Assembly (NCBI RefSeq): GCF_006770265.1
Contig: NZ_CP017194.1
Location: 1,798,001 to 1,862,000, forward strand
Reading direction: 5' to 3'
DNA: 64,000 bases
Source of the DNA: Lactococcus carnosus
Lineage (GTDB): Bacteria > Bacillota > Bacilli > Lactobacillales > Streptococcaceae
Position 1 is the first letter of the stretch; every line of letters begins with the position of its first letter. This document shows positions 25,908 to 36,207 of this stretch, piece by piece. Position numbers and translations under genes: made by a program. Under the pieces are notes generated by a model. The model made no database searches and was not told the origin of the DNA. It was given only the letters and a program-made list of their open reading frames with translations.

Positions 25908-28457
25908 TCACACCATTTTTTTAAGTTCATAGAGTTGGTTCATGGCTTCCATCGGTGTGAGATTCATCACATCAATTTGCTTGATTGCTGCTGCAAGTTC
26001 ATCTGTTTCTTGGAAAAGTGCTAATTGCTCTGGTTCAATCGCTTGTGGCACTAGCGGCTGATTTGGCATATCCATCTCTAATTCGGATAAGATGGTTTTA
26101 GCACGATCAAGCAAATCTGCTGGTAAACCAGCAATTTTGGCGACATGGATACCATATGATTTATCCGCAGGACCTGATTCTATTTTATGAAGAAAGGTCA
26201 CCTCTCCATCTTTTTCTAAGGTCGCCACATGGACATTTCTTAAGCTTGCTAAGGATGTTTCAAGTGCTGTCAATTCATGATAATGTGTTGCAAATAGTGT
26301 TTTTGCCCCCACACGTTCATGAATATATTCAACGATAGATTGAGCTAGGGCAATGCCATCGTAAGTTGCTGTCCCACGACCTAATTCATCAAATAAGATC
26401 AATGAGTTTTGAGTTGCCCGACGAATGGCGTGGTTGGCCTCCATCATTTCCACCATAAAGGTTGACTGCCCACTGATTAGATCATCAGCAGCACCAATTC
26501 GTGTGAAAATGGCATCGAAAATCGGTAGCTCTACTTGATCAGCTGGGATATAACTGCCCATCTGTGCCATGACCACTGTCAGGGCTAACTCACGCATATA
26601 AGTCGACTTACCTGACATGTTAGGGCCTGTGATCAACTGAATCATCGTATCCTGATCAAATACGATAGAATTCGGTACGTATTCTTGTGCGCCCATCACT
26701 TTTTCGACCACCGCATGACGCCCATTTAAAATATGGATCGTTTGGCCATTTTTGATGATGTTAGGCTGTATATAGTGATTATTTTCAGCAACAACAGCTA
26801 AGGATTGGAGCACATCAATTTCAGCGATGACTTTAGCTAATTTTTGAATGCGTAAGATGAAGGCAGCAGTTTGATCACGTACTTTAAGAAAGAGATCATA
26901 TTCCAGACTGGCAGAATTCTCACGCGCATCCAACATCTGGCTTTCTAAACGTGCTAGTTCCTCAGTCCCATAGCGCTCCGAGTTTTTCAAGGTTGCTTTT
27001 CTATAGAAATGACTTGGCACTTGTGTCAGATTGGCATTGGTGACATGGAAAAAATAACCATCTTTCTTGTTATAATCGATTTTGAGATTATTAATCCCTG
27101 AGTTCAAGCGTTCTTTACCCTCAAGTTCAGCAATCCAACTCGTCCCGTCACGCATGATAACACGGTAATCATCCAAGGTTTGATTAAAGCCATTTCTGAT
27201 GATATTGCCATCTGTAATACTTGCAGAAGCATGCTCGTCAATCGCGCTAGTAATCAGCTCAAGTAAATCTGGCATATGATCTAATTGGGAGATTAGGCTC
27301 TCAAGCTCGGCCGACGCCATCTGAGTTAGGACAGTCTTGATCGCGGGTACATTTGATAGGGTCTGTGCTAACTGTAGCAAATCCTTAGGATTAGCTTTCC
27401 CAAATGAAACACGTGAGGCCAATCGCTCTATGTCATAAACTCCCTTAAGTGTCTCTGTCAAATCTGATCGCTCAAAGAAGTGATCTAAGAAGACTCGACT
27501 GATCGCTTGGCGTTTATGAATGGCAGTTGCACTTACTAAAGGTCGATCAATCCACATCCTTAGCATCCGCGTGCCCATGGCCGTTTTGGTTTCATCTAAC
27601 AACCAATAAAGACTACCAAATTTCTTACCCGTTCGTGCATTATAAAGTAAGTCTAAGCTCCTCTTACTGGCCGCATCCATCAAGAGAAAATCTTTTATCT
27701 CATAGTGTTGTACCGCTTGTAAATGGCTTAACTGACGTTTTTGCGTCGTCATCACATAGTTTAATAGCTTAGACGCTACTGCAATTTCTAATACGGCTAG
27801 TGTGTCGCTAACAAGCTCAGCATTATCAAACCCTGTTTGCTCAGCTGACACCAAGACATTTAGCTGGGTTTCAAGTACCTGACGCTGACTGTCTGCTAGG
27901 TCATAGCCAACGACAACTTCCCTAGCTTTAAGAGAGGCTATCTCATCTACAACGGTTTCAAAATCTGGAAGAGATGTGACAAAAAATTCCCCAGTGGCCA
28001 AATCCAGATAGCTCAGCGCATAGCCTGTTTGATTTTGATCAATTGCTACTAAAAAATTATTCGCTTTGTCTGTGTTTAAGGCATCTACAGCAGTCCCAGG
28101 TGTAATCACCTGAACAACGTCACGTTTGACAACACCAACAGCTTGCTTAGGGTCTTCCATCTGTTCGGCAATCGCAACCTTATACCCCAAATCAATCAAG
28201 GTATCGATGTACTGTTGGACACTATGGTGCGGGACACCTGCCATCGGAATCGGATTTTCAGAGTTCTTATTTCGTGACGTTAAAGTCAGCTCAAGAATTT
28301 GTGCCGCCTTAACAGCATCCTCATAAAAGAGTTCATAAAAATCGCCCATTCGAAATAGTAAAAAAGCATCTGAATAGTCTTGCTTAATATCCAGATACTG
28401 CTTCATACCCGGTGAGATTTTCTCGACCGGTTTTGCTTGTGTGTTGTCATTTTTCAC
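25908..28457 (-). CDS. mutS: DNA mismatch recognition protein MutS
   Basis: 849 aa, normal length and intact. The N-terminal mismatch-binding motif is present: [27 protein letters not shown], including the Phe-x-Glu that stacks on the mismatch. The ABC-type ATPase shows Walker [26 protein letters not shown] and the ATHYHEL segment. It is the third gene of argR-ylbF-mutS; the start overlaps the YlbF stop by 11 nt. Its partner MutL is frameshifted in this sequence, so repair would fail despite an intact MutS. Confidence 0.96.
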   Translation of the reverse strand: MKNDNTQAKPVEKISPGMKQYLDIKQDYSDAFLLFRMGDFYELFYEDAVKAAQILELTLTSRNKNSENPIPMAGVPHHSVQQYIDTLIDLGYKVAIAEQMEDPKQAVGVVKRDVVQVITPGTAVDALNTDKANNFLVAIDQNQTGYALSYLDLATGEFFVTSLPDFETVVDEIASLKAREVVVGYDLADSQRQVLETQLNVLVSAEQTGFDNAELVSDTLAVLEIAVASKLLNYVMTTQKRQLSHLQAVQHYEIKDFLLMDAASKRSLDLLYNARTGKKFGSLYWLLDETKTAMGTRMLRMWIDRPLVSATAIHKRQAISRVFLDHFFERSDLTETLKGVYDIERLASRVSFGKANPKDLLQLAQTLSNVPAIKTVLTQMASAELESLISQLDHMPDLLELITSAIDEHASASITDGNIIRNGFNQTLDDYRVIMRDGTSWIAELEGKERLNSGINNLKIDYNKKDGYFFHVTNANLTQVPSHFYRKATLKNSERYGTEELARLESQMLDARENSASLEYDLFLKVRDQTAAFILRIQKLAKVIAEIDVLQSLAVVAENNHYIQPNIIKNGQTIHILNGRHAVVEKVMGAQEYVPNSIVFDQDTMIQLITGPNMSGKSTYMRELALTVVMAQMGSYIPADQVELPIFDAIFTRIGAADDLISGQSTFMVEMMEANHAIRRATQNSLILFDELGRGTATYDGIALAQSIVEYIHERVGAKTLFATHYHELTALETSLASLRNVHVATLEKDGEVTFLHKIESGPADKSYGIHVAKIAGLPADLLDRAKTILSELEMDMPNQPLVPQAIEPEQLALFQETDELAAAIKQIDVMNLTPMEAMNQLYELKKMV

Positions 28458-28824
28458 GATGAAGTTCCTCGTTAATCTGTGTTTCTAAGTTTTGTAAGAG
28501 ATGCTGTAACAGCTCGTTAGCAGCCGTCATTTTCCGTCGGTAATCGATGAGTATCGGTTCATTATTTAGCTGTGCTTCAACCACTTTTGAGCGTGCCATC
28601 GTTTCTTGATAGGCTTTTACTTTGCCGATTTTCTTATATAGCACAGCATCTTTGGCTAATGCTTTCATTTCAACCTCAAGGGCATAGAGCGCACTTGTTG
28701 CTTTTAATTTACTTTCAGCAGCCTGGAATTGTATCACTGTGGGATGTTGTGCTAACTTACTCAAGAGTCGGTTAACTGTGAGATCATAGTCACTTAACGC
28801 ACGATCAGTTTGATTGGATGGCAT
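28447..28824 (-). CDS. YlbF/YmcA-family protein
   Basis: 125 aa from the ATG at 28824, overlapping the argR stop by 20 nt; a longer frame would run further into argR. It is helical with two predicted long helices, typical of the Com_YlbF domain. In Bacillus the related YlbF-YmcA-YaaT complex modulates RNase Y and developmental gene expression; the role in cocci is unclear. The coupled position between argR and mutS is conserved in relatives, as far as I recall. Confidence 0.7.
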   Translation of the reverse strand: MPSNQTDRALSDYDLTVNRLLSKLAQHPTVIQFQAAESKLKATSALYALEVEMKALAKDAVLYKKIGKVKAYQETMARSKVVEAQLNNEPILIDYRRKMTAANELLQHLLQNLETQINEELHREK

Positions 28825-29281
28825 CTCGTATTTCTCTTTCAAAGTTTGCTGCACTTGCTTCGTCTTGGCAAGTGATAAGTAAGGTATCTGCACCTGCAAT
28901 CGTCCCTAATATCTCTGGACGGCCTGAGCCATCTATGGCAGTCGCCAATAAATCAGCTTCCCCTAATCCGGTATGCACGATGATAATAAAGACAGCTCTG
29001 CTGACACTTGATACATAAGCAGGTAAGGTATCTGACAAACTCATGCTTGCTCTGATAAACCCACTATTTTCCGTATGATCACCCTGTTCGAAGAGTGTAT
29101 AAAAATTCCCTTCATCGAAGCGATTCTTAATGATGCCGAGTTCTCTAATATCTCTAGACAGGGTAGCTTGTGTCGTCGTCACACCGACTTTAATCAGGCG
29201 CTGTGATAATTCTTCTTGTGTATCTATCTTATTATTACGAATTAATTCGCGAATAATCTCTTGACGGTCTTGTTTCTTCAT
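28805..29281 (-). CDS. argR: Arginine repressor ArgR/AhrC
   Basis: 158 aa from the ATG at 29281. The longer upstream frame is rejected because the N-terminus MKKQDRQEIIRELI is the family start and a TATAAT lies just upstream. The winged-helix domain (TQEELSQRLIKVGVTTTQATLSRDI) is at about residues 20-55, followed by the C-terminal arginine-binding, hexamer-forming domain with the HTGLGEADLLA and DGSGRPEILGTIAGADT motifs. It regulates arginine biosynthesis and deiminase genes. Confidence 0.93.
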   Translation of the reverse strand: MKKQDRQEIIRELIRNNKIDTQEELSQRLIKVGVTTTQATLSRDIRELGIIKNRFDEGNFYTLFEQGDHTENSGFIRASMSLSDTLPAYVSSVSRAVFIIIVHTGLGEADLLATAIDGSGRPEILGTIAGADTLLITCQDEASAANFEREIRDAIQSN

Positions 29282-29287
29282 AACCCC

Positions 29288-29296
29288 ATTATACCA
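29288..29296 (-). promoter_or_regulatory. Extended -10 element of argR, leaderless arrangement
   Basis: TGG-TATAAT (TATAAT 29288-29293, minus strand), GGGGTT, then ATG. A TTGCGG 18 bp further up may serve as a weak -35. Confidence 0.65.
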
Positions 29297-29515
29297 TTTA
29301 ACCGCTTGAGACCGCAATAGACAACTGAAAACGCTATTTTTAAAAATCGTAATCACAAAAGTTTCAGTAGTGTATGAGTAATACCGCTCACGTGTTAAAA
29401 TAAGTTAACTCCTGAGTGATGCTTAGCAAGCATAGCATATCCCGTGTATTTTGCTTCAAAATATGGTTTAATAGCTATATCATTAGCTTATCTTTAATTC
29501 TGAAAGGAGCCAAAA

Positions 29516-29923
29516 ATGACGATTGAACTGCAATTACAACAAGCTATGGAGAGGTCCCAAAAAATACGGCCAGCAATCGGGGGATTCCCTTATCTAGCTG
29601 ACTGTTTACGACAAGCGGGCTTTCTAAAAAACACCTGGTATCTGCCTTCAGGTGATAGCTTCTATTTCACTAGTAATGACGCACTAGTCATCCCTGGAAC
29701 ATCGTTAATTGAAGCACCTAGCCCATGCCCACCGTTTAATGAGCCTGCCCTAATCAAGGCTTTAAAACTAGATCAAGCAGGCCAAACGACATTTCCTGCT
29801 TTTCTCAAAAATATCTGGTCAGCTGGTGTAGTGATGTATACTGTCGATTTCACATATCGCTCTGTTACTTATTATGGTGCCGACAACACACACTATCAAG
29901 AGGGGTATCTCCCAATCACATGA
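29516..29923 (+). CDS. DUF1398 family protein
   Basis: 135 aa. The C-terminal signature with VVMYTVDFTYRSVTYYGADN and a following TYR-rich end is the DUF1398 (YbcV-like) hallmark. Function is unknown; no membrane segment or signal is seen. The ribosome site AAAGGAG precedes the ATG by 8 nt. It is transcribed divergently from argR and ends at a strong terminator, so it is monocistronic. Confidence 0.8.
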   Translation: MTIELQLQQAMERSQKIRPAIGGFPYLADCLRQAGFLKNTWYLPSGDSFYFTSNDALVIPGTSLIEAPSPCPPFNEPALIKALKLDQAGQTTFPAFLKNIWSAGVVMYTVDFTYRSVTYYGADNTHYQEGYLPIT

Positions 29924-29943
29924 CCGCCATCACTAAAGCAAAG

Positions 29944-29983
29944 AAACACCCCCAAGCTATTTACATATAGCTTGGGGGTGTTT
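29944..29983. terminator. Strong bidirectional terminator
   Basis: A perfect 17-bp inverted repeat (29944-29960 and 29967-29983) with a GC-rich core and a 6-nt loop, just after the DUF1398 gene. Confidence 0.9.
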
Positions 29984-30066
29984 CTGTATTATCGGGGTAA
30001 GAAAGCGCTATAGATGGTCATCAATACCTTAATTTAGGTTTACCTACTACTTTTAATCTTATCATC

Positions 30067-30399
30067 CTACAAGTCCATGCCTGATTCAAAGGGATTTTTG
30101 GCACTTGTTACCTCTTGCATAATGACTAATGGATCTGAAATAAGGCCAAATTCTGCATCTTTGGGGTAGGTAACAGCAATTTCAGGCGTATTCCCCGCAA
30201 ATTTTTTGATACCAGCCATATCTTCCCAAATAGAACAGAGAAAAAAATGCGCATAATCTCCCTGATCAATGACCTCTAAGTAGGTCTCGATATTGCCAAT
30301 CGTCTGCTTCGTTTCGACGACGCCCGTGATGAGTTCATAGTCATAAAAACCTTGCTTATGTACTAGCGGTACACAACCATGCCAAGTTCTTGAAATCAT
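30067..30399 (-). CDS. Antibiotic-biosynthesis-monooxygenase-like protein
   Basis: 110 aa from the ATG at 30399, preferred over 30420 because AAGGAG lies 8 nt upstream. The dimeric alpha-beta ABM fold is suggested by MISRTWHGCVP at the start and HFFLCSIWEDMAGIKKFAG in the middle. Proteins of this type are small oxidoreductases or stress proteins of undefined substrate. It lies just downstream of argS in the same direction. Confidence 0.7.
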   Translation of the reverse strand: MISRTWHGCVPLVHKQGFYDYELITGVVETKQTIGNIETYLEVIDQGDYAHFFLCSIWEDMAGIKKFAGNTPEIAVTYPKDAEFGLISDPLVIMQEVTSAKNPFESGMDL

Positions 30400-30478
30400 A
30401 ACATCACTCCTTTTAAGCAATAAATACTAAGTAACTAATGGTTGCTAACTTACTTGCGAAGGCAAGTAGCCTATCATC

Positions 30479-32173
30479 TTACATTTCTGTTGGTGCTTCA
30501 ACACCCAAAAGTCTGAGACTTTCTTTTAAGACAACACCCGTTGCATAGGCAAGCGACAAACGCGCATCTCTTTCGTCACTCTCTTCTAAAATACGTGTAT
30601 GTGCATAATACTTGTTAAAGGCCTGCGCTAAGTTAATTGCATATTTAGCAACAACTGATGGCTCAAACGTTCTCGCGGCTCTGGCAATCACATCAGAAAA
30701 AGCTTGCAAGAGTTTGATGATTTCCCAGCTCTCATCGTCCGAAAGTGAGAAAATTTGGCCAAGTACTGACTCAGGCTTAAAGGCAGCTTTATTGAGAATA
30801 GATTGAATCCGTGCATGCGCATATTGGACGTAAGGACCAGTTTCTCCCTCAAATGAGACCATCTCCTCTAGATTGAAATCATAGCCATTTAAGCGTTCAT
30901 TTTTCAAATCATAGAATTTAATAGCACCAACTCCGACAGCATGTGCAACTGCTGCTTTGTTAGCTAAATCAGGATTTTTAGCTTCTATCTGTGCAGCGGC
31001 ACGTTTTACCGCTTCCTGAATCGTTGGCTCTAATAAGATGACATTCCCTTTACGCGTTGATAATTTTTTACCATCTTTTGTGACCAAGCCAAATGGTACG
31101 TGATGAATATCATCAGACCAGTCGTAGGCCATTTTATTAAGCACTGCTTTGAGTTGTTTAAAGTGTCCAGACTGTTCTTGACCGACCACATAAAGCGATT
31201 TCGCAAAGTTGTAAGTCCGCTTACGATATAGGGCAGCCGCTAAATCACGGGTGATGTAAAGCGTTGCACCGTCAGATTTTTTGATCAAAGCAGGATTTTC
31301 AAATCCCTCTAGTTCAACAACCGTTGCTCCATTTGATGTCGTCAAGAGCTGTTTCTCAGACAGGATATCGATGACTTCATCCATCTTATCATTATAGAAC
31401 GCTTCGCCATTCATACTGTCAAATGTCACACCCAGTTCTTTATAAATACGATCAAATTCGACTAGTGATTCATCACGGAACCATTGCCATAATGCCAGTG
31501 CTTCCGCATCTCCGTTTTCAAGTTTGAGGAACCACTCACGCGCCGCTTCATCGACCGTAGGATCTTCAGCTGCCTCAGCATTGATTTGGACATAGAGTTT
31601 CAACAACTCAGAAATCGGATTTTTACGAATCGCTGCTTCGTTGCCATATTTTTTATAGGCAACAATCAGCATACCAAACTGTTTGCCCCAGTCTCCCAAG
31701 TGATTGATCCTAACCGGTGTATAGCCGATTTTGCTATAGATTTCAGCAAGCGCATCGCCGATAACCGTAGAGCGCAGATGACCGATAGAGAAAGGTTTGG
31801 CAATATTTGGTGAAGACATATCGATTGCGACATTCTCCCCATTTTTAGCCAAGGTTGCATAAGCCGTGCCCTGGGTAAGAATTCCTGACAAGACCGCTGT
31901 CGCAGTAGCCGATTTATCTAAGAAAAAGTTCACATAAGGGCCTGTTGCAACCACTTTTTCAAAACCAGCTGTCGTTATTTTTTCCACAAGGTCAAGGGCA
32001 ATCATATTTGGTGCTTTACGCAATGTTTTTGCCAATGAAAAAACAGGAAAGGCCAAATCACCCATCTCTGATTTTTTGGGAGTTTCAAGTAAGTTAGTAA
32101 TCTCAGCTTCACTTAGTGCGTTGTCCAAAACAGCCGCCAATGCTTGCGCTGCTAGTTGCTTATCATTTGTCAT
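30479..32173 (-). CDS. argS: Arginyl-tRNA synthetase
   Basis: 564 aa from the ATG at 32173; AAGGACA lies about 9 nt before it. Class I synthetase: the N-terminal Add1 domain, the HIGH-like motif [14 protein letters not shown] near residue 130, and the KMSKS region as KKLSTRKGN near 355. The C-terminal DALR anticodon-binding domain ([13 protein letters not shown]) is complete. It sits in the same region as argR, as in other Lactobacillales. Confidence 0.96.
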   Translation of the reverse strand: MTNDKQLAAQALAAVLDNALSEAEITNLLETPKKSEMGDLAFPVFSLAKTLRKAPNMIALDLVEKITTAGFEKVVATGPYVNFFLDKSATATAVLSGILTQGTAYATLAKNGENVAIDMSSPNIAKPFSIGHLRSTVIGDALAEIYSKIGYTPVRINHLGDWGKQFGMLIVAYKKYGNEAAIRKNPISELLKLYVQINAEAAEDPTVDEAAREWFLKLENGDAEALALWQWFRDESLVEFDRIYKELGVTFDSMNGEAFYNDKMDEVIDILSEKQLLTTSNGATVVELEGFENPALIKKSDGATLYITRDLAAALYRKRTYNFAKSLYVVGQEQSGHFKQLKAVLNKMAYDWSDDIHHVPFGLVTKDGKKLSTRKGNVILLEPTIQEAVKRAAAQIEAKNPDLANKAAVAHAVGVGAIKFYDLKNERLNGYDFNLEEMVSFEGETGPYVQYAHARIQSILNKAAFKPESVLGQIFSLSDDESWEIIKLLQAFSDVIARAARTFEPSVVAKYAINLAQAFNKYYAHTRILEESDERDARLSLAYATGVVLKESLRLLGVEAPTEM

Positions 32174-32312
32174 TATCACATGTCCTTCAAAAGAGTATTT
32201 ACTTTATTTTACCATATTTTAGTGCTTGTAGGGTAGCAAATACAGTCTTTCTAGTTGTTATTATACAGGAGATGACCTGATGAAGAAATGGTCTCAAAAA
32301 TTGGAAATCAAA

Positions 32313-32831
32313 TTAATTATCAAGAATATGCGCAATCATTTCTTGACTACTTAGCTTCATTTCCTCATCAGTTGCCTCATTAGCCCCATAAGCGATAAAT
32401 GGTGGAGTATAGGTCAAGCTACATAACTGGCTCATCATCTCAAGCGGGCGCAAGACCTCTGTCATGGTAAACCCTTTACGTCCATCTGCTTGATAGTCGG
32501 CCTCAGATGACCCTGCGGAGATAGCTAGCATCAACTCCTTACCTTGTAAGTATGTTCCTTTTGAGCCGTAAGCAAAGCCATAGGTCAAAACCTCATCTTG
32601 CCACTGCTTAAGTAAAGCAGGTGTACTATACCAATATAAAGGGAATTGAAAAACAATACGATCGTGTTGAACCAACAAGTCTTGCTCTTTTTGAGTATCT
32701 ATTTTGCCATCTGGATAGCTGGCATATAAATCATGGACAGTCACATCATGATGGGCTAACGCGGTTTTCCAGGTTTGATTGAATCTCGATGTCGATAGGT
32801 TGGGATGGGCGATAAGGACTAATGTTTTCAT
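32313..32831 (-). CDS. NAD(P)H-dependent oxidoreductase, flavodoxin-2 fold (KefF-like)
   Basis: 172 aa. MKTLVLIAHPNLSTSRFN opens the FMN-binding flavodoxin-like fold; FQFPLYWYSTPALLKQW and GSKGTYLQGKELMLAISAG match the quinone oxidoreductase/modulator family. Cytoplasmic, probably quinone or nitro-group reduction with FMN. A TATACT lies 58-63 bp upstream. It is divergent from the LytTR gene. Confidence 0.82.
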   Translation of the reverse strand: MKTLVLIAHPNLSTSRFNQTWKTALAHHDVTVHDLYASYPDGKIDTQKEQDLLVQHDRIVFQFPLYWYSTPALLKQWQDEVLTYGFAYGSKGTYLQGKELMLAISAGSSEADYQADGRKGFTMTEVLRPLEMMSQLCSLTYTPPFIAYGANEATDEEMKLSSQEMIAHILDN

Positions 32832-32955
32832 AGTTACTGCTTTCTTTTTATGTCGTCTACCTTATAGTTTACACTTCAGAAAAGAAAAAGTATACTAATA
32901 AGTATTAACCTAACTGTCTATTTTAGTTTAACTATTTGACACGACAGATCTAGAG

Positions 32956-32984
32956 TTACCTTTTTTTAAAAAATAAAGTATACT
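32956..32984 (+). promoter_or_regulatory. Possible promoter of the LytTR gene with repeated motif
   Basis: TTACCT (32956-32961), 17-bp spacer, TATACT (32979-32984). The 10-mer AAAGTATACT occurs here (32975-32984) and again exactly 88 bp upstream (32887-32896), where it lies close to the start of the divergent oxidoreductase. Confidence 0.4.
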
Positions 32985-33046
32985 TAACTAATAAGCCGAT
33001 ACGCATGCAGGATTTACACGACACTCCTATTGAAATGGGGATAGAT

Positions 33047-33514
33047 ATGACCGTAACTGAACCTATCAAAATCAAAATTAACCAATTAACTAATCGATCA
33101 GATCAAGAGTCTGTGATTTTCAACTTATTTTCCCTTAATGCAACGATTGATAAAGTCATCAGCATGCTAACGAAATCCAGTGCAACCATTCTGGTAACAG
33201 ATTTGCACGAAAATACACAGCACAAAATCAAGTATGCAGATGTGTTGTATATTGATTACGTAGATAGAAATATTTGCTTATATACGACAGACGGGACTTA
33301 CTGGGTCAAGAAATCGTTTATCAAGATGCTGGATATATTACCTAATAACTTTATACAAATTTCTAAAAACAATGCCGTTAATATTTATGAAGTACAGGCA
33401 GTTGAGACGACTATCGGCGGCAATTTACTGATCAAGCTGTCTACTAACGAGAAGCTAGTGGTTAGCCGAAGGTATATCAAAGCCTTTAAAGACTATCTAG
33501 GCAAAGCTTCTTAA
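33047..33514 (+). CDS. LytTR DNA-binding regulator
   Basis: 155 aa from the ATG at 33047; GGGGATA lies about 7 nt upstream, while the earlier ATG at 33005 has no ribosome site. Residues 60-155 form a LytTR domain (ILVTDLHENTQHKIKYADVLYIDY, FIQISKNNAVNI, LLIKLSTNEKLVVSRRY). No receiver domain is present. LytTR regulators of this form are usually paired with a membrane inhibitor (DUF3021), and one is encoded 640 bp downstream. Confidence 0.85.
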   Translation: MTVTEPIKIKINQLTNRSDQESVIFNLFSLNATIDKVISMLTKSSATILVTDLHENTQHKIKYADVLYIDYVDRNICLYTTDGTYWVKKSFIKMLDILPNNFIQISKNNAVNIYEVQAVETTIGGNLLIKLSTNEKLVVSRRYIKAFKDYLGKAS

Positions 33515-33620
33515 GTCTTCTTTACCTGAAGTGTATCAAATAACGCAACATGTGTGAAACCCTATATCTTTTTATGAACCGATTGCCTATAATTGGGACA
33601 TAAAAGAAAAGAGGTTATTC

Positions 33621-34130
33621 ATGTCTGAGTTATACACATTAGCCGTTTCAATCATCACGCACACGCCCATCTGGGTTTGGATTGTCTTACTTATCATCAT
33701 CAAGAAGGGGATAGCCCTCTTAAAAGACACTGAAGTATCTGTTGGGAAATCCTGTCTCATGCCAGTCATCTTCATTTTATGGAGCGTAGATACGATTGCT
33801 ACAAAGTTTACCTATCCACTTTATTTAGTTCCATGCTACCTGATCTTTTTGATTTTTGGCGCTTTTGCTGGCCTCTATATCTACCGCAACAAGACCTTTT
33901 ATGTCGAGCATACTGTTTTAATGCAAACCGGTAGTAAAATACCACTATATATCATGATCATCAATTTTTGTATCAAGTATGCCTTAAATGTCCTCTTATC
34001 TGTCCAACCTGTATTATATAGTCAGGCCTCATTTAATATCAGCTATGGCATCATCGCAGGCTTTACTGTTGGCCTATTTTTCGGCAATACCATTCGCGCC
34101 ATACGTGCTCAGTCACGTCTACTCGCATAA
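33621..34130 (+). CDS. Polytopic membrane protein of unknown function (DUF6622-like)
   Basis: 169 aa with five hydrophobic segments and KKGIALLKDTEVS after the first. It resembles the DUF6622 type of uncharacterised membrane proteins, though I am not certain. It lies between the LytTR regulator and DUF3021 genes with 100-bp and 26-bp gaps. A TATAAT at about 33590 and AGAGG before the ATG suggest it can also be transcribed separately. Confidence 0.6.
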   Translation: MSELYTLAVSIITHTPIWVWIVLLIIIKKGIALLKDTEVSVGKSCLMPVIFILWSVDTIATKFTYPLYLVPCYLIFLIFGAFAGLYIYRNKTFYVEHTVLMQTGSKIPLYIMIINFCIKYALNVLLSVQPVLYSQASFNISYGIIAGFTVGLFFGNTIRAIRAQSRLLA

Positions 34131-34156
34131 TACAATTTATAGCAAGGAACAATCAT

Positions 34157-34540
34157 ATGGATATGGTTCAACGTAGTTTCAAAGCCCTAGGTATCGGTTC
34201 TTTTATTTACTTATTAGTCCTCTTATTCAACAATGGCGCTGTCGTAGACACCTCTGCTATTGTTTACGTGTTTCTGCTCTCTATTTTCGTTGGTATATCA
34301 AGTTATATTTTTAATGTCGATGCGTTGAATTTCATGGTTTGCTTGCTCATTCATTATCTGACAGTTAATATTTTTGTGATCGTAGCCAACAAAATGATGG
34401 GATTTTCTGGTAGTTACAGTCATTTGCTAACCAGTATTTTCCTCATTTATTTACTAGCCTACATCGTTGCGACGGTGAATACAAAAATCACAGTCAAAGA
34501 ACTTAATCAGCAACTAGAAAAACTGAACAACAAGTCCTAA
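34157..34540 (+). CDS. DUF3021 membrane protein, LytTR partner
   Basis: 127 aa with four membrane segments and a short charged C-terminal tail (VNTKITVKELNQQLEKLN), the DUF3021 layout. In streptococcal LytTR regulatory systems the DUF3021 protein holds the LytTR regulator inactive. AAGGA lies 8 nt before the ATG. The pairing with the regulator at 33047 is by context. Confidence 0.78.
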   Translation: MDMVQRSFKALGIGSFIYLLVLLFNNGAVVDTSAIVYVFLLSIFVGISSYIFNVDALNFMVCLLIHYLTVNIFVIVANKMMGFSGSYSHLLTSIFLIYLLAYIVATVNTKITVKELNQQLEKLNNKS

Positions 34541-34580
34541 GTTTGGTTGTTTCTACCAATCATCTAAAACATAACGCAAT

Positions 34581-34622
34581 AAAACACCCCTGTGGTCAAC
34601 TACTGACTATCAGAGGTGTTTT
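34581..34622. terminator. Bidirectional terminator
   Basis: Stem AAAACACC-CCTG/CAGA-GGTGTTTT between the convergent DUF3021 and NADH peroxidase genes, with T runs on both sides. Confidence 0.7.
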
Positions 34623-34641
34623 TTCTATCTATTTTAGCTAA

Positions 34642-36000
34642 TTAGAATTTAGTTTCACCTAATGCAGCTTGTGCTGCTAGGTTTAAGAGAGACCATTGAC
34701 GGTCAAAGCCAGGTTGGAAGAAGAAGTCTGCTTCTGCAAGATCTTCTAAGGTTAAACCAGTCATAATTGCCAAGGCAAGTGTATTAATATGCGCCGTCAC
34801 ATCATAAGTTGACATCACTTGACCACCCAAAATTTTGTGTGAGTCAGCATCAAAATTCAATTTGACATAGACGTCTGTATTGCCATCGTTTGTCACAAAG
34901 GTTGGCCGTAATGTATCTGTGAAGAAGCTACCTGTTACGCTCACACCTGAGCGTTCAGCAGTAAAGTTATTTAGGCCAGTCATAGCAAATTTATAGTCAA
35001 AAACGCTCAAAGCACTTGTGCCTAAGACACCCCGGAATGTTTCAGTCGGTGTTGCTTTGTCGATGTTACGGATAACATAACGCGCTTCACGACGTGCTGA
35101 TGATGCCAAGGCAACTGGTGCATGTTTGCCACTTGCAATACTTAATGGCAGAATCGCATCTCCCACAGCATAAACATCTGGAGCAGATGTCCGCAAGTAA
35201 GCATCTACTTTAATTTGACCACGAGGTTCTAAGTCTACAAGTCCTTTAAGCCAAGTTGTATTCGGTGTCACACCTGCCGCAACGATAACAAGATCTGCAT
35301 CGATAACACCATTAGCTGTTTCAACACCAGTAACTGTTGCGTCACCAGTGAAGGCAGAAATCGTTTCACCTAATGCGAGATCAATATTATTTTTTTTGAA
35401 GACTGGTGCTAGAATATCTGTTAATTCTTTATCTAGGTAATTGCCAAGCACATCATCAATCATATCGATAATTGTGACATGTTTACCTGCTTTAGCAAAG
35501 ACTTCTGCTGCCTCAACACCGATATACCCTGACCCAATGACAACGACATCTTTAACTGCTGTGTCTTGCATTTTTTCTTTAATTTTGAGCGCCCAAGCAC
35601 GGCCTCTCATGAAGAAAACATTCTCTTTGTCTGCACCTGGAACTGACAGTGCCGCAGGTGTCACACCCGAAGACAAAATGAGTTTATCATACGTGTCTGT
35701 AAAGGTTTCATCCGTAGCTAGATTTTTGACAGTCACTTCTTTTTTATCAGCATCAAAACTTAATACTTCATGCTGTGACTTCACTTTACCACCACATGAT
35801 TCGATGTCTTCCGGACGGAAGTTACGCACATCATCAACACCTGATACTTTGTCTTCCAAGAACAATTGCATGCCGCATGATAAGAATGAGACAAAGTCTC
35901 CCTTTTCATAGATCGTCACATCAGCACCTTGATGCTTGTCTAGTAACTCCAATGCTGATTGATGACCACCGTGGCTTGCACCGATTATAATAACTTTCAT
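34642..36000 (-). CDS. npx: NADH peroxidase / FAD-dependent CoA-disulfide-reductase-family enzyme
   Basis: 452 aa. The redox-active Cys42 lies in SFLSCGMQLF, matching NADH peroxidase (SFLSCGMQLY) better than NADH oxidase, and the active-site His10 in ASHGG is present. FAD and NAD dinucleotide folds (MKVIIIGASHGG and VVVIGSGYIGVEAAE near residue 155) and the C-terminal dimer domain (FFFQPGFDRQW) are complete. It would detoxify H2O2 with NADH; an NADH oxidase activity cannot be excluded by sequence alone. Single-gene unit ended by the terminator at 34581-34622. Confidence 0.82.
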   Translation of the reverse strand: MKVIIIGASHGGHQSALELLDKHQGADVTIYEKGDFVSFLSCGMQLFLEDKVSGVDDVRNFRPEDIESCGGKVKSQHEVLSFDADKKEVTVKNLATDETFTDTYDKLILSSGVTPAALSVPGADKENVFFMRGRAWALKIKEKMQDTAVKDVVVIGSGYIGVEAAEVFAKAGKHVTIIDMIDDVLGNYLDKELTDILAPVFKKNNIDLALGETISAFTGDATVTGVETANGVIDADLVIVAAGVTPNTTWLKGLVDLEPRGQIKVDAYLRTSAPDVYAVGDAILPLSIASGKHAPVALASSARREARYVIRNIDKATPTETFRGVLGTSALSVFDYKFAMTGLNNFTAERSGVSVTGSFFTDTLRPTFVTNDGNTDVYVKLNFDADSHKILGGQVMSTYDVTAHINTLALAIMTGLTLEDLAEADFFFQPGFDRQWSLLNLAAQAALGETKF

Positions 36001-36160
36001 GTTTTCTCCTTTATTTATTTAGTAGCTATCTTATACTGACAATTCAGTAAATAAAACGCTTTCCTACTTAAGGATACAAGAAGCACATACCGATTTCAAC
36101 TATTTTGTTTATTGTTTTTGTCATGCCTTAGTCCTGATTTAGACCTCACTTTATGACTGG

Positions 36161-36191
36161 AAAAAAAAAGAACCAGGATTTCCTGATTCTT
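36161..36191 (-). terminator. fakA terminator
   Basis: Stem AAGAACCAGG/CCTGATTCTT (36168-36177 and 36182-36191) with a long T run on the minus strand. Confidence 0.75.
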
Positions 36192-36207
36192 AATCTGTTT
36201 ATCTACC

